Source: Bacteroidetes bacterium UBA1935 (lineage in GTDB: Bacteria > Bacteroidota > Bacteroidia > Chitinophagales > Chitinophagaceae). Taken from it: a stretch of DNA of 64,000 nt. Location: contig DDFF01000004.1 in assembly GCA_002337045.1 (NCBI GenBank), positions 46,614 to 110,613 on the forward strand, in the 5' to 3' direction. Position numbers and translations under genes: made by a program. Positions 26,968-35,344 of the stretch are shown in pieces. Position 1 is the first letter of the stretch. Each line of letters starts with the position of its first letter. Below the pieces are notes generated by a model. The model made no database searches and was not told the origin of the DNA. It was given only the letters and a program-made list of their open reading frames with translations.

Positions 26968-28691
26968 AGCGAATAAAGGAAATTAGAATACAGAATTTCA
27001 AAGCATTTCAAAAGGAAGAAGTGTTTTCAGTAAATGGGAAAAATGTTTTGGTATACGGGAACAACGGTTCGGGAAAATCCTCGTTCTTTTGGGCTCTTTA
27101 TACGATTCTTCAAAGTAGCATAAAGAAGGACAACGAAATACAGAAGTACTTTAAAAACTACAATGCCTCTGACACTGGCACCCATCAGACACTGAGAAAT
27201 GTATTTCTGCCCGAAACAGACGATTCATTTTTGAAACTGATTGCGATTGATGAAGAAACAAGTAAGGAGGACGTCTACACGATCTCGCATGACACGATTA
27301 ATACAAACAAACCAGCAGACCCTCTTATTCAGGAATTGAATCTTTCGAGTGATTTCATCAATTATAAACTATTGCATAATTTCTATCGTGCCTCACATAA
27401 GGATGCGGTCAATTTATGGCCGGTTTTTGAACGCGATATCTTACCATTCTTGACAGACGGTACACAAAATTGGCTCGAAGATGTTATTGTTAGGCCAACC
27501 ACTGATATTCCAAGAACACCAAAGGGCTATGCTATATCATCGGGACGCCGTAGTAACTATGAAATGCAGCTACGCAACCTGAATGATAAAATCCAAAATT
27601 TGCTAGATGAGATAACAACAAACGCGAACACATTTTTAAAGGATCACTTCTTTGATGGTAAAGATGTCGTGAGGATTTCGCTAAAGTTTACAAAAAAGTT
27701 CACTTTTGATCTAGTAAGAGAAAGAGTATGGGATGCGCACAAGCAAGGATATAGGCATGATCAGTTGCATATCAAACTTGATGTCGAGTTGTTTGACGAA
27801 AACAAAATTGGAAACTGGCATACCCTTGAGCGTGTCCAATCTTTCTTGAATGAGGCTCAACTTACGCGCATAGCTATTGGGGTACGTATCGGAGCCCTTA
27901 GAACTCGCCCGCTTGCCGCGTCGAAGTTTAAAATTCTTGTGCTTGACGATATGTTGATTAGCTTGGATCTGTCCAATAGAATGGAAATCGTCCGACTATT
28001 TTTGAACAAAGAGGACAAAGAGGACTTACGGTTTTTCGATCAGTTCCAGAAGTTTATTTTAACACACGATAAAAGCTTCTTTAATCTAATTCGACGTAAT
28101 TCAAACGATGAAGATTGGGTGTATTTTGATTTCCATAGAGATGAAAATCGAAACAACGCACCCAGCATCCGGGAAAATCTTACACCGTTACAGACTGCCA
28201 TTAAAAATTTCGAGCAAAATGAGTTTGAAAATGCTGGTAATAATCTTAGGTTGGAAGCTGAAGCAATTCTGGCTTCTTTCGTCGATCCAGAAATGAAGAA
28301 TGTAGGGAAAGGTTTTGTTCCCCTCAAACAAAAAATAAACGAAGCTTATAATCTTGTAGTAGCGGAAAACTACGCTAAATTCAAAAGAACCTTTATTAAT
28401 GATTGGGATATCGACAAAGTAAGAAAAATCACAACGGATTTTGAAAATGATACGACATTGTCGTCCGGAGAAATTGCACGACTCAACTCATATAAGAGAT
28501 ATATGCTTAACCTTTTTGTCGAAATGTCTGGCAAAAACCTAATCAAGGAAAAAGTCCTTGAAGATATCCACGAGATTTTAGACCGAATACTGAACCCAGC
28601 TTCGCACCATTCTGATAACCCACTGCATCGGGCAGAGTTGAAGGATGCTATCGAAAAAGTAAAGGACCTGAAAAAGCATTTGAAAGCCTAG
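26964..28691 (+). CDS. SMC/AAA-type ATPase (Hma-type ATPase)
   Basis: 575 residues, ATGA overlap with the methylase. It starts like RecF/SMC-type ATPases (IKEIRIQNFKAFQKEEVF) with Walker A YGNNGSGKSSF (about 31-39). The C-lobe has LNEAQLTRIAIGVRIGALR at the signature position, Walker B KILVLDDMLISLDL (about 321) and an H-loop FILTHDKSFF (about 366). A helical tail of about 200 residues follows. It has only a short spacer between lobes rather than a long SMC coiled coil. Defence ATPases of this type sense or bridge DNA and gate effectors; here its partners would be the helicase and methylase. Confidence 0.85.
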   Translation: MKRIKEIRIQNFKAFQKEEVFSVNGKNVLVYGNNGSGKSSFFWALYTILQSSIKKDNEIQKYFKNYNASDTGTHQTLRNVFLPETDDSFLKLIAIDEETSKEDVYTISHDTINTNKPADPLIQELNLSSDFINYKLLHNFYRASHKDAVNLWPVFERDILPFLTDGTQNWLEDVIVRPTTDIPRTPKGYAISSGRRSNYEMQLRNLNDKIQNLLDEITTNANTFLKDHFFDGKDVVRISLKFTKKFTFDLVRERVWDAHKQGYRHDQLHIKLDVELFDENKIGNWHTLERVQSFLNEAQLTRIAIGVRIGALRTRPLAASKFKILVLDDMLISLDLSNRMEIVRLFLNKEDKEDLRFFDQFQKFILTHDKSFFNLIRRNSNDEDWVYFDFHRDENRNNAPSIRENLTPLQTAIKNFEQNEFENAGNNLRLEAEAILASFVDPEMKNVGKGFVPLKQKINEAYNLVVAENYAKFKRTFINDWDIDKVRKITTDFENDTTLSSGEIARLNSYKRYMLNLFVEMSGKNLIKEKVLEDIHEILDRILNPASHHSDNPLHRAELKDAIEKVKDLKKHLKA

Positions 28692-28721
28692 CGATTATCT
28701 ATTGAGGCTATGTAAAGCGTA

Positions 28722-28746
28722 TTCGACATCTCTAGTAGACTCCACA
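28722..28746 (+). repeat. Short trace of the long repeat's right end (copy D)
   Basis: TTCGACA at 28722-28728, followed after a short diverged gap by the 12-mer GTAGACTCCACA (28735-28746), matches the extreme right end of the three long repeats. The sequence to its right (palindrome plus terminator) also matches the flank right of the copy ending at 49762. Confidence 0.55.
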
Positions 28747-28762
28747 AATCGTCTAAAATTTT

Positions 28763-28797
28763 AGACAGAATTCTAGCTACTGGAATTCTGTCTTTTT
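28763..28797 (+). terminator. Rho-independent terminator after the defence operon
   Basis: AGACAGAATTC (28763-28773) and GAATTCTGTCT (28783-28793) form an 11-bp perfect stem with a 9-nt loop, followed by a T run. A perfect 16-bp palindrome GTCTAAAATTTTAGAC (28751-28766) overlaps its left edge. It would end the helicase-methylase-ATPase transcript. Confidence 0.7.
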
Positions 28798-29005
28798 GCT
28801 TTTTAGGTAATACAACCAACAATTCTGGAGTCACGCAATTTTTTTGGTAGTTATGAGAGAATATAATCTTGGATATTATCTTCAATAATACTTTAAGTAT
28901 CATAATTGTACTGTCCTCAGGACTATATTAGGACTTGAGGAATTTAACGCATCCAGAATACTGAAAATGTGTTTCGTGATGCGCAACCACCTATCTTTGC
29001 CTCTA
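28798..29005. other. Intergenic region, nothing recognised
   Basis: AT-rich, no ORF with coding character. It must contain the promoter for the two-gene unit that follows, but no clear -33/-7 pair was found by eye. Confidence 0.5.
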
Positions 29006-29419
29006 ATGAAAAAGCTGGCAGGCATATTTCTGTTATTCTTTCTGGCGTTGGGGCTTACCCAGCCCGGCGGCTTTATGCAGCATTGTAACCTGCAACAAAT
29101 GTATGCCGATTGCAGTGCAGAAGACCACGATATTACCCCGCTCGACTTTGTTTTTGAGCATCTTCTCAATCAGGAATCTGTAGTAGACCTGTTGGAAGGT
29201 GAGTATGATTGCCCGAAGGGAGACCACCCGCATGATCCGTTTCAGGCATCGCAGGCAGCAGCACAGGTGATGGTTTGTGTAGCACCGCAACTGAATCCCT
29301 TTGCCATTGTGAAAAAGACAGTAACTATTGTTCCTGAAAAGGAATATTTCGCATACAACAGCGATTTCCATTCTTCTGCTTTCCTGGCAGCTGTTTTTCG
29401 CCCTCCGATTGCGTGTTAG
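29006..29419 (+). CDS. Small secreted Cys/His protein preceding a TonB receptor
   Basis: 137 residues from the ATG at 29006, chosen because it gives a normal signal peptide (MKKLAGIFLLFFLALGL); an ATG 13 codons upstream is in frame. The mature part has QHCNLQQMYADCSAEDHD, YDCPKGDHPHDPF and a C-terminal FRPPIAC. This pattern resembles the small periplasmic HYC/CC/PP-type proteins found beside metal-related receptors in Bacteroidota. The pairing with the receptor 100 nt downstream suggests a shared metal- or siderophore-related role. Family assignment is tentative. Confidence 0.6.
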   Translation: MKKLAGIFLLFFLALGLTQPGGFMQHCNLQQMYADCSAEDHDITPLDFVFEHLLNQESVVDLLEGEYDCPKGDHPHDPFQASQAAAQVMVCVAPQLNPFAIVKKTVTIVPEKEYFAYNSDFHSSAFLAAVFRPPIAC

Positions 29420-29518
29420 TAAATACACAGGTAGTGAACTGTGCCATTTGCCCAATTGGGTAGATGTGCTAGTTCAGTCAATTTATTCATTCAACACAGG
29501 GTTTTTGAAAAATTCAAC

Positions 29519-31921
29519 ATGAAGCGATTATTAACCGCTATGCTTTTGTGCATGGCATATATGACCTATGCGCAGTCTGATACTATTACTGTATCGGGCA
29601 TCGTAAAAGAAGAACAAACACACCAGATAGTAGCATATGCTAATGTGGTGCTGAAAAAAGAAAAAGACAGCAGCTTTGTTGCAGGTACGGTAACAGGCGA
29701 GGATGGCAGGTTTGCCCTCAGCAATATTGCTACAGGTAGTTATTTTATAGAGGTCAATTATACAGGCTTCATTTCTGCAAGGCAGCCACTACTGGTAGGG
29801 CATCTCAGCAAATACCTGGATGCGGGTACAATCAATCTGGCTACAGATAGCAAGCTACTGAAAGATGTGGCTGTTGTTGCCAAAGCAGATGCCGTTGCTG
29901 CCAAGATGGATAAAAAGACCTTCAACGTAACGGACAACATCACACAAACAGGCGCATCTGTACTGGATGCCATGAAAAACCTGCCCGGTGTTACTGTGCA
30001 GGATGGCAAAGTGCAATTGCGTGGTAGTGATAAAATAGCTGTACTGGTAGATGGTAAGCAAACCGCTTTGACGGGTATGGGCAGCCAATCCGGGTTGGAT
30101 AATATACCGGCATCTGCCATTGAGAAGATTGAAATCATCAACAATCCATCTTCTAAGTATGATGCGAATGGCAATGCGGGTATTATTAATATCATCTATA
30201 AGAAAGAGAAGAAAGATGGCTTTAATGGTAAAATAGGTATGGTAGCAGGTGCTGGTGCGCTGTGGGTAAAACAGGGAAACTATCCCACCATCAGGCCGCA
30301 ATACACGGCTACGCCAAAGCTCAATCCATCTTTATCGCTAAACTACAGTAAGAATAAAGTAAATGTTTTTCTGCAGGCAGATGATTTGTATACAAAGACG
30401 CTGAACAAAAACGAATTTGTAGACAGGTATTATGATAACGGCACGATTGTAAAACAACAAACGGTAAGAAACCGAACCACCAATATTGTAACAGGAAGAA
30501 CAGGGCTTGATTATTACATCAATGACCACAATACTATCAATGTATCAGCACTCTTCAGTAGTGAGAAGATACTGGACAAAGGCGATGAACCTTTCTTTAA
30601 CGGCGACCTGTCGCAAAGACAACGCCTGTGGCGCTTTATAGAAGACGAGCTGAAAACAACGGCTACCGCTTCTTTGGGTTGGCAACACAAATTCAAGCAG
30701 CCGGGACGGTCGCTGTCTGTGACAGGCAACTATACATACCACCGCGAAAACGAGCAGTATTTCTTCACGAATATATTACCGACATACACGGGGCTCGATT
30801 CATTCAAACTATTGTCTGATGAGCATGTAGCCGATTTTAGCGCAGACTATGTACAACCGTTGAAGTATGGGCGTATAGAGGGTGGTTTGAAATTTCGTTA
30901 TCGATACATCCCTGTTAACATGCGTTTTATTCCCGGGCTCAACTCTCCGTTGGATACCAATGCAGGTGGCTGGGCCAACTATGCAGAAACCATCCCTGCA
31001 TTGTATGGCAACTATGTGTTCGAGAACAAAAAGTTTGAACTGGAAGCAGGTGTAAGGGTTGAGTATGTAGCTGTGCAGTACGACGTAAATCCAAATCACA
31101 ACACTTACAAGAGCGATGGCTACAACTACACACAGCCATTCCCCAATGTAAGACTGGCGTATAAACTAAATGACAGGAACAGGCTCTCTTTCTTCTACAA
31201 CAGGCGTGTAGATAGGCCAAACGAAGTAGATATTCGCATCTTCCCGAAGTATGATGATGTGGAGATAATAAAAGTGGGTAACCCTGCATTGAGTCCACAG
31301 TTTACAAACTCGCTGGAGCTGGGTTATAAAACCAGTTGGCGCAACGGTTACTTCTACACGGCTGCTTACCACAAAATAATGGATGCCACCATCACGCGTA
31401 TAGCAAGTGTGGTGCCGGGTAGTACGCTTATCTACAACATCTTTCAGAATGCAGGTAGGAGCTATAACACAGGACTGGAGATGATGTTGTCTTACAACGC
31501 AGGTAAGCGCGCAGTCCTGAGCCTGAATGCTACGGGCTACAGAAACGAGATAGAGGCATTTACAGTCCTGAATAAATATCCTGTTGTCAATACATTTACC
31601 GCAGCCAAGCAGGAAATGTTTTCAGGCAATGTAAAGCTGAATGGATTGTTCCACCTGCCGTATAAGACTGATGCACAGCTTACTGCTATTTTTCTGGCGC
31701 CCGATATCATACCACAGGGCAGAATAGATGCACGTTTTTCTGTTGACTTGGGTTTGAAGAAAACAATACAGAAAGGCAGGGGCGAAATATTTCTGAATGC
31801 TACTGATATAGCCAATACACTGCGCATCAAAAAAGAAGTGCAAGGCGATGGCTTTCGTTATGTAAGTACGGACTACTGCGAAACACAGGTATTTCGCTTA
31901 GGGTATAACTACAAACTATAA
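29519..31921 (+). CDS. TonB-dependent outer-membrane receptor (CarboxypepD-reg + plug + barrel)
   Basis: 800 residues from the ATG at 29519 (MKRLLTAMLLCMAYMTYAQS signal peptide; the longer open frame upstream lacks one). Residues 25-110 are a carboxypeptidase-regulatory-like domain (TVSGIVKEEQTHQIVAYANV, GRFALSNIATGSYFIEV). The plug is at about 130-235 (GASVLDAMKNLPGVTVQDG, LRGSDKIAVLVDGK, IEKIEIINNPSSKYDANGN, GIINIIYKK), and a beta-barrel of the OMP_b-brl_3 type fills the rest (RLSFFYNRRVDRPNE). It lacks an obvious TonB box at the extreme N-terminus. It imports an unknown ligand; metal is plausible from the neighbour. A strong terminator follows. Confidence 0.88.
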   Translation: MKRLLTAMLLCMAYMTYAQSDTITVSGIVKEEQTHQIVAYANVVLKKEKDSSFVAGTVTGEDGRFALSNIATGSYFIEVNYTGFISARQPLLVGHLSKYLDAGTINLATDSKLLKDVAVVAKADAVAAKMDKKTFNVTDNITQTGASVLDAMKNLPGVTVQDGKVQLRGSDKIAVLVDGKQTALTGMGSQSGLDNIPASAIEKIEIINNPSSKYDANGNAGIINIIYKKEKKDGFNGKIGMVAGAGALWVKQGNYPTIRPQYTATPKLNPSLSLNYSKNKVNVFLQADDLYTKTLNKNEFVDRYYDNGTIVKQQTVRNRTTNIVTGRTGLDYYINDHNTINVSALFSSEKILDKGDEPFFNGDLSQRQRLWRFIEDELKTTATASLGWQHKFKQPGRSLSVTGNYTYHRENEQYFFTNILPTYTGLDSFKLLSDEHVADFSADYVQPLKYGRIEGGLKFRYRYIPVNMRFIPGLNSPLDTNAGGWANYAETIPALYGNYVFENKKFELEAGVRVEYVAVQYDVNPNHNTYKSDGYNYTQPFPNVRLAYKLNDRNRLSFFYNRRVDRPNEVDIRIFPKYDDVEIIKVGNPALSPQFTNSLELGYKTSWRNGYFYTAAYHKIMDATITRIASVVPGSTLIYNIFQNAGRSYNTGLEMMLSYNAGKRAVLSLNATGYRNEIEAFTVLNKYPVVNTFTAAKQEMFSGNVKLNGLFHLPYKTDAQLTAIFLAPDIIPQGRIDARFSVDLGLKKTIQKGRGEIFLNATDIANTLRIKKEVQGDGFRYVSTDYCETQVFRLGYNYKL

Positions 31922-31936
31922 TGCCTTTTGTATGAT

Positions 31937-31967
31937 AAAAGCACCCCGAAAAATTTGGGGTGCTTTT
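31937..31967 (+). terminator. Rho-independent terminator after the TonB receptor
   Basis: AAAAGCACCCC (31937-31947) pairs perfectly with GGGGTGCTTTT (31957-31967) across a 9-nt loop; the T-rich right arm serves as the U tract. It lies 15 nt after the receptor stop. Confidence 0.85.
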
Positions 31968-32270
31968 CATATCGCCTTCCCATCTGGTAGCTGTTATTAA
32001 ATAGGATCAATCAATTTATTCATTGTCTACTTTACAGCCGTGTAGATTGTGAGAGCCATTCCTGGATGTTCTTTTCATAATGGGTAAACGACATGAGTTC
32101 TCTTGAATATTCTAACAAAAGAACTATATTAGATTATGAAGCGTTAAGGTTGCATCTAAATACTACTTTGTCTTTAATTCTAAAGTCGATAGACCAACAA
32201 ATAGTCTGGTATGATATACATTAAATAAGATTAAATGTGTTAGCAACTGAGCATATGTTGTGAGATAGTT

Positions 32271-32680
32271 TGCTACAATGTTGCTACAAATTTGCTACAG
32301 GGAAAATGCTTTAATTTTAGTCTATCTTATTTGTTTTCAATGATTTATAATAAATGCTACAAAATACTACAGATGTGCAGTGTGAGAAAATTCTATAGTC
32401 TGTGTATCGTCCAGTATATAGCAGATACTTAATGTGATTTGCAACGGTAGCGGTATATGAATCAAAATGAATAAGGAGCCAATAAGGCTCCTTATTCTTA
32501 TCTGTAGTTAGGTTCATATTATCTATAGTGATCATTTTTCTAAAATTTTAGATTTTATATAGGTTTGAGAAATAACCTCAGTATAAACTGCTTAAAGTCA
32601 AGCCTACACTGTCTTTCAAGGGGTATATACGCCAGAAAAAATCCCTCAGTTGGTTCGACACTCGTTCCGTAGACTCCACA
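32271..32680 (+). repeat. Long dispersed repeat, copy A
   Basis: About 410 bp. Left end: three GCTACAA units spaced exactly 11 bp (32272, 32283, 32294), then GCTAC/ACTAC at 32356 and 32366. Middle: a perfect 12-bp hairpin, GAATAAGGAGCC (32469-32480) with GGCTCCTTATTC (32486-32497). Then a palindrome TCTAAAATTTTAGA (32539-32552). Right end: an 80-bp block (32601-32680) ending GTAGACTCCACA that is nearly identical in the other copies. No coding capacity. It resembles an attachment or recombination region, or a non-autonomous element. Confidence 0.8.
32469..32497 (+). terminator. Conserved hairpin of repeat copy A
   Basis: A 12-bp perfect stem with a 5-nt loop, followed by a T-containing run. 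Copies B and C have hairpins at the equivalent position with the same GGAGCC/GGCTCC-like core but different, still complementary, outer arms. Confidence 0.6.
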
Positions 32681-32909
32681 GAGAAGAAATTGAAAGAAAT
32701 CTAAAACCCCTGAAAGTATTTCCTGTAGCGGCTTTTCAGGGGTTCGACCTTTTAATAAAGAATTTATGATAATTTATGACATTCTGATAACCAGTTCTTT
32801 ATGATTAACGTACTGTATATGTTTATATAGCTACAAATTCAATCAGATTAAATTTGTAGCTATATAGTTCTGTTCTATTGACAGGCAATTAGTTTCATAA
32901 TTCATGCAG
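32681..32909. other. Intergenic stretch with two hairpins right of repeat A
   Basis: No gene. AACCCCTGAAA (32705-32715) pairs with TTTCAGGGGTT (32734-32744), a terminator-like hairpin with a long loop. TATATAGCTACAAATT (32824-32839) pairs perfectly over 16 bp with 32851-32866, and the arm contains the GCTACAA unit seen as iterons in the long repeats. Confidence 0.6.
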
Positions 32910-33168
32910 GATGCCATTAAAACTTTCTTCAAAACGTTCTTTATTTTCTTTCTCTGCTTGTAGAAAAGTTTTGCCTTCTGGGTTATCAATAATCCGTTCA
33001 TTAAACCCATTGGTCAAGTACGCTTCATATGCAAACCCCCAATTTTTTAAGGAGCTTTCCATATAGGCCAATCCTATATTACTCTATGTAGCAGGTAATA
33101 ATTGTGTTGCTGATACAGGCCTGTCAACAAATTCCCATTTAGAGCCATCATGATTCTGATTCACACCC
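32910..33168 (-). pseudogene. Decayed internal fragment of the porin-like gene
   Basis: About 260 bp that align, with many substitutions and small gaps, to bases 41,930-42,190 inside the intact porin gene on the same strand. Shared stretches include CCATTAAAACTTTCTTCAAA and the block around ACAAATTCCCATTTAGAGCC (ACAAACTCCCATTTAGGGCC in the intact gene). It corresponds to roughly the middle fifth of the porin. Both ends are missing, so it cannot make the protein. With the next fragment it marks a former copy of the metal module. Confidence 0.75.
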
Positions 33169-33193
33169 GCATCTTAGTATTAATAAAACAGGA

Positions 33194-33290
33194 TTAACAA
33201 CATTTCTCTCCTGATTGAATAGGAGGACATTTCACTGTGTCGTAACTAAAATATACGCAACAGTATCCTTCTAGGCATAATGGGATAAAA
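33194..33290 (-). pseudogene. Decayed 3' end of a MerC-GDCCVxC-type gene
   Basis: Read on the minus strand this stretch encodes EGYCCVYFSYDTVKCPPIQS then GEKCC and a stop, matching the C-terminus of the intact protein at 44751-45329 (EGDCCVFCSYGTVKCPPIQS, GEKCC, stop). The rest of the gene is absent. It lies 25 bp after the porin fragment, whereas in the intact locus Rieske, di-heme and HMA genes separate the two, so an internal deletion is implied. Confidence 0.8.
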
Positions 33291-33344
33291 CACTCTATTT
33301 CAATCCTTTAAGATGTAATGTCTTAGTTGGTGGTTTTTCATACT

Positions 33345-35273
33345 TTAGGTGAACTGAATATTGTCATAAATTTTTATTCGCTGTATTCTCACAGCATTTA
33401 ATATTGCTAACAACGCAACACCCACATCAGCAATCACAGCTTCCCACAAAGTAGCTACTCCTCCAGCGCCTAATGCAAGGACAATGATCTTCACAACCAT
33501 TGCGAGAATTATGTTTTGCCAAACAATGTTTCTGGTAATTTTGCCTATCCTAATTGCCGCAACTATCTTTGAAGGCTGGTCATTTTGGATTACAATGTCT
33601 GCTGTCTCTATAGTAGCATCACTTCCTAATCCTCCCATCGCTATACCGGCATCTGCTAATGCAACAACAGGCGCATCATTTACACCATCCCCTACAAAGG
33701 CAATACGTTTTCCCTGATTTTTTAAAGCCTGTACCTTCTCTACTTTGCCTTCGGGCAGCAAATCGCCATAAGCGTTGTCAATTCCGATTTTCTTTGCTAC
33801 ATCATCAACTACAGCCTGCTTATCTCCAGATAACATTACTGTTTGAATGTTGAGAGCGTGCATGTCTTTTATAACCTGTGCTGCATCCTCTTTTATTTCA
33901 TCCGAAATAGTTATGTAACCTGCATACTTATTGTTGATAGCCGTTACCACTATTGTATCAACAATTTCTTCCAACTCCTGAGGATATGAAATGTTGAACT
34001 TTCTTAACAGCTTCAAGTTACCTGCCAATACCTCTTTACCATCTATGTTACCTTTCAAGCCATGACCAGCAATTTCTTCAATTCTATCTATCTGCGCTTG
34101 ATTGATTTCGCCTGCATAATCAGTGATTGCTTTAGCAATGGGATGAGTTGAGTTTTTTTCTAAGGTGGCTGTAAGTCTGATAAATTCTTCCTTATGTATT
34201 TCATTTGGTTCTATTTTCTGCACCTTAAATACTCCTTTGGTAAGTGTTCCGGTTTTATCCATTACCACAGCATTTATCTTAGTCATTACATCCAGGTAAT
34301 TACCACCTTTAAATAAGATGCCATTACGTGATGCAAGTCCGATACCACCGAAATAGCCTAATGGTATAGATACTACCAACGCACATGGACAGCTAATCAC
34401 TAAAAAAACTAATGCACGGTAAAACCAAGTTTGAAAACTGTAATTATCAAGAACAAAATAGGGCACAATGCAAACCACTAATGCCAGGGAAAAGACGATG
34501 GGTGTATAAACTTTGGCAAATCGGGAAATGAACAACTGTGTCTGTGATTTCCTCGCAGTAGCATCCTGTACCATTTCCAGAATACGACTTAGCTTACTGT
34601 CTTTAAATAAAGCAGTCACTTTTAGTTCTGTAACTGTATTTAGGTTTATCATTCCAGCATACACTGCTTCTCCTTTATACTTGTTGTCCGGCTGACTTTC
34701 TCCAGTAAGCGCAGCAGTATTGAAAGATGCACTATCAGACAATAATTCACCATCTAATGCTACCTTTTCTCCGGGTTTTATTTGTATGGTTTCTCCAATT
34801 TCAACCTGAGAAGGATCAACAACGCTGCTATTACCCTTTTTTATTACAGTCACAGTATCTGGGCGAATATCAAGTAAGGCTTTAATACTACGTTTTGCCC
34901 TGTTTACTGCTGCATCCTGAAACCATTCGCCAATTTGGTAGAAGACCATTACGGCAACTCCTTCTTCGTATTCACCAATAATAAATGCACCAATAGTCGC
35001 AACGCTCATCAGTACAAACTCATTAAAAAAGTCGCCTCGTATAGATTTTCTGAAAGCAAGTTCTAATACTTTTCTTCCAGCAAGAAAATATGCAACGAGA
35101 TTAATAATGAGCAATGGAATATTAGGCAGTGCAATTTGAAATCCATATTCAAGAACCAAAAGCACAATTAATATAACTAAAGCTAAAAGCAAATCCCAAT
35201 GTGCTTTCCAACCTGCATCTTCTTTTACTTGCTCATGCGAGTGCCCTTCATCTGTTTTCGCTATTATACTCAT
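33345..35273 (-). CDS. P1B-type heavy-metal efflux ATPase (Zn/Cd/Co-type)
   Basis: 642 residues from the ATG at 35273 (MSIIAKTDEGHSHEQ); a longer frame upstream is unlikely. Motifs in order: TM metal site SCPCALVVSIPLGYFGG (CPC, about 296), phosphorylation site VMDKTGTLTKG (about 339), STHPIAKAI (HP motif), hinge FVGDGVNDAPVVAL (about 530), and a last-TM aspartate in VIADVGVALLAILNAVR (about 612), which is characteristic of the Zn/Cd/Pb subgroup. There is no N-terminal HMA domain, only a short His-containing leader. It exports divalent metal from the cytoplasm and lies downstream of the RND adaptor on the same strand, forming the inner-membrane part of a metal-efflux block. Confidence 0.92.
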   Translation of the reverse strand: MSIIAKTDEGHSHEQVKEDAGWKAHWDLLLALVILIVLLVLEYGFQIALPNIPLLIINLVAYFLAGRKVLELAFRKSIRGDFFNEFVLMSVATIGAFIIGEYEEGVAVMVFYQIGEWFQDAAVNRAKRSIKALLDIRPDTVTVIKKGNSSVVDPSQVEIGETIQIKPGEKVALDGELLSDSASFNTAALTGESQPDNKYKGEAVYAGMINLNTVTELKVTALFKDSKLSRILEMVQDATARKSQTQLFISRFAKVYTPIVFSLALVVCIVPYFVLDNYSFQTWFYRALVFLVISCPCALVVSIPLGYFGGIGLASRNGILFKGGNYLDVMTKINAVVMDKTGTLTKGVFKVQKIEPNEIHKEEFIRLTATLEKNSTHPIAKAITDYAGEINQAQIDRIEEIAGHGLKGNIDGKEVLAGNLKLLRKFNISYPQELEEIVDTIVVTAINNKYAGYITISDEIKEDAAQVIKDMHALNIQTVMLSGDKQAVVDDVAKKIGIDNAYGDLLPEGKVEKVQALKNQGKRIAFVGDGVNDAPVVALADAGIAMGGLGSDATIETADIVIQNDQPSKIVAAIRIGKITRNIVWQNIILAMVVKIIVLALGAGGVATLWEAVIADVGVALLAILNAVRIQRIKIYDNIQFT

Positions 35274-35344
35274 ACTAATTATTGTTATTAATCTACTTGT
35301 CAAGTGTTGTTATGTTGTTAGTCAACCTATATAACATGAAAAAA

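Noticed and set aside
15970..28691. DISARM or BREX assignment for the defence island
   Set aside because: No DUF1998 (DrmB), no BrxC/PglZ-like gene was recognised; the helicase-methylase-ATPase order fits better.
28688..28903. 71-codon minus-strand frame between the defence operon and the secreted protein
   Set aside because: It runs through the terminator palindromes and has no recognisable domain.
32317..32535. Minus-strand 72-codon frame in repeat A
   Set aside because: It runs through the hairpin and has no counterpart in the same frame in copies B and C, so it is not a conserved gene.
32655..32680. GGTTCGA...CTCCACA at the repeat ends as a tRNA or tmRNA 3' end
   Set aside because: Spacing from the TTCGA loop does not leave a pairing T stem or an acceptor followed by CCA, and no matching 5' half was found.
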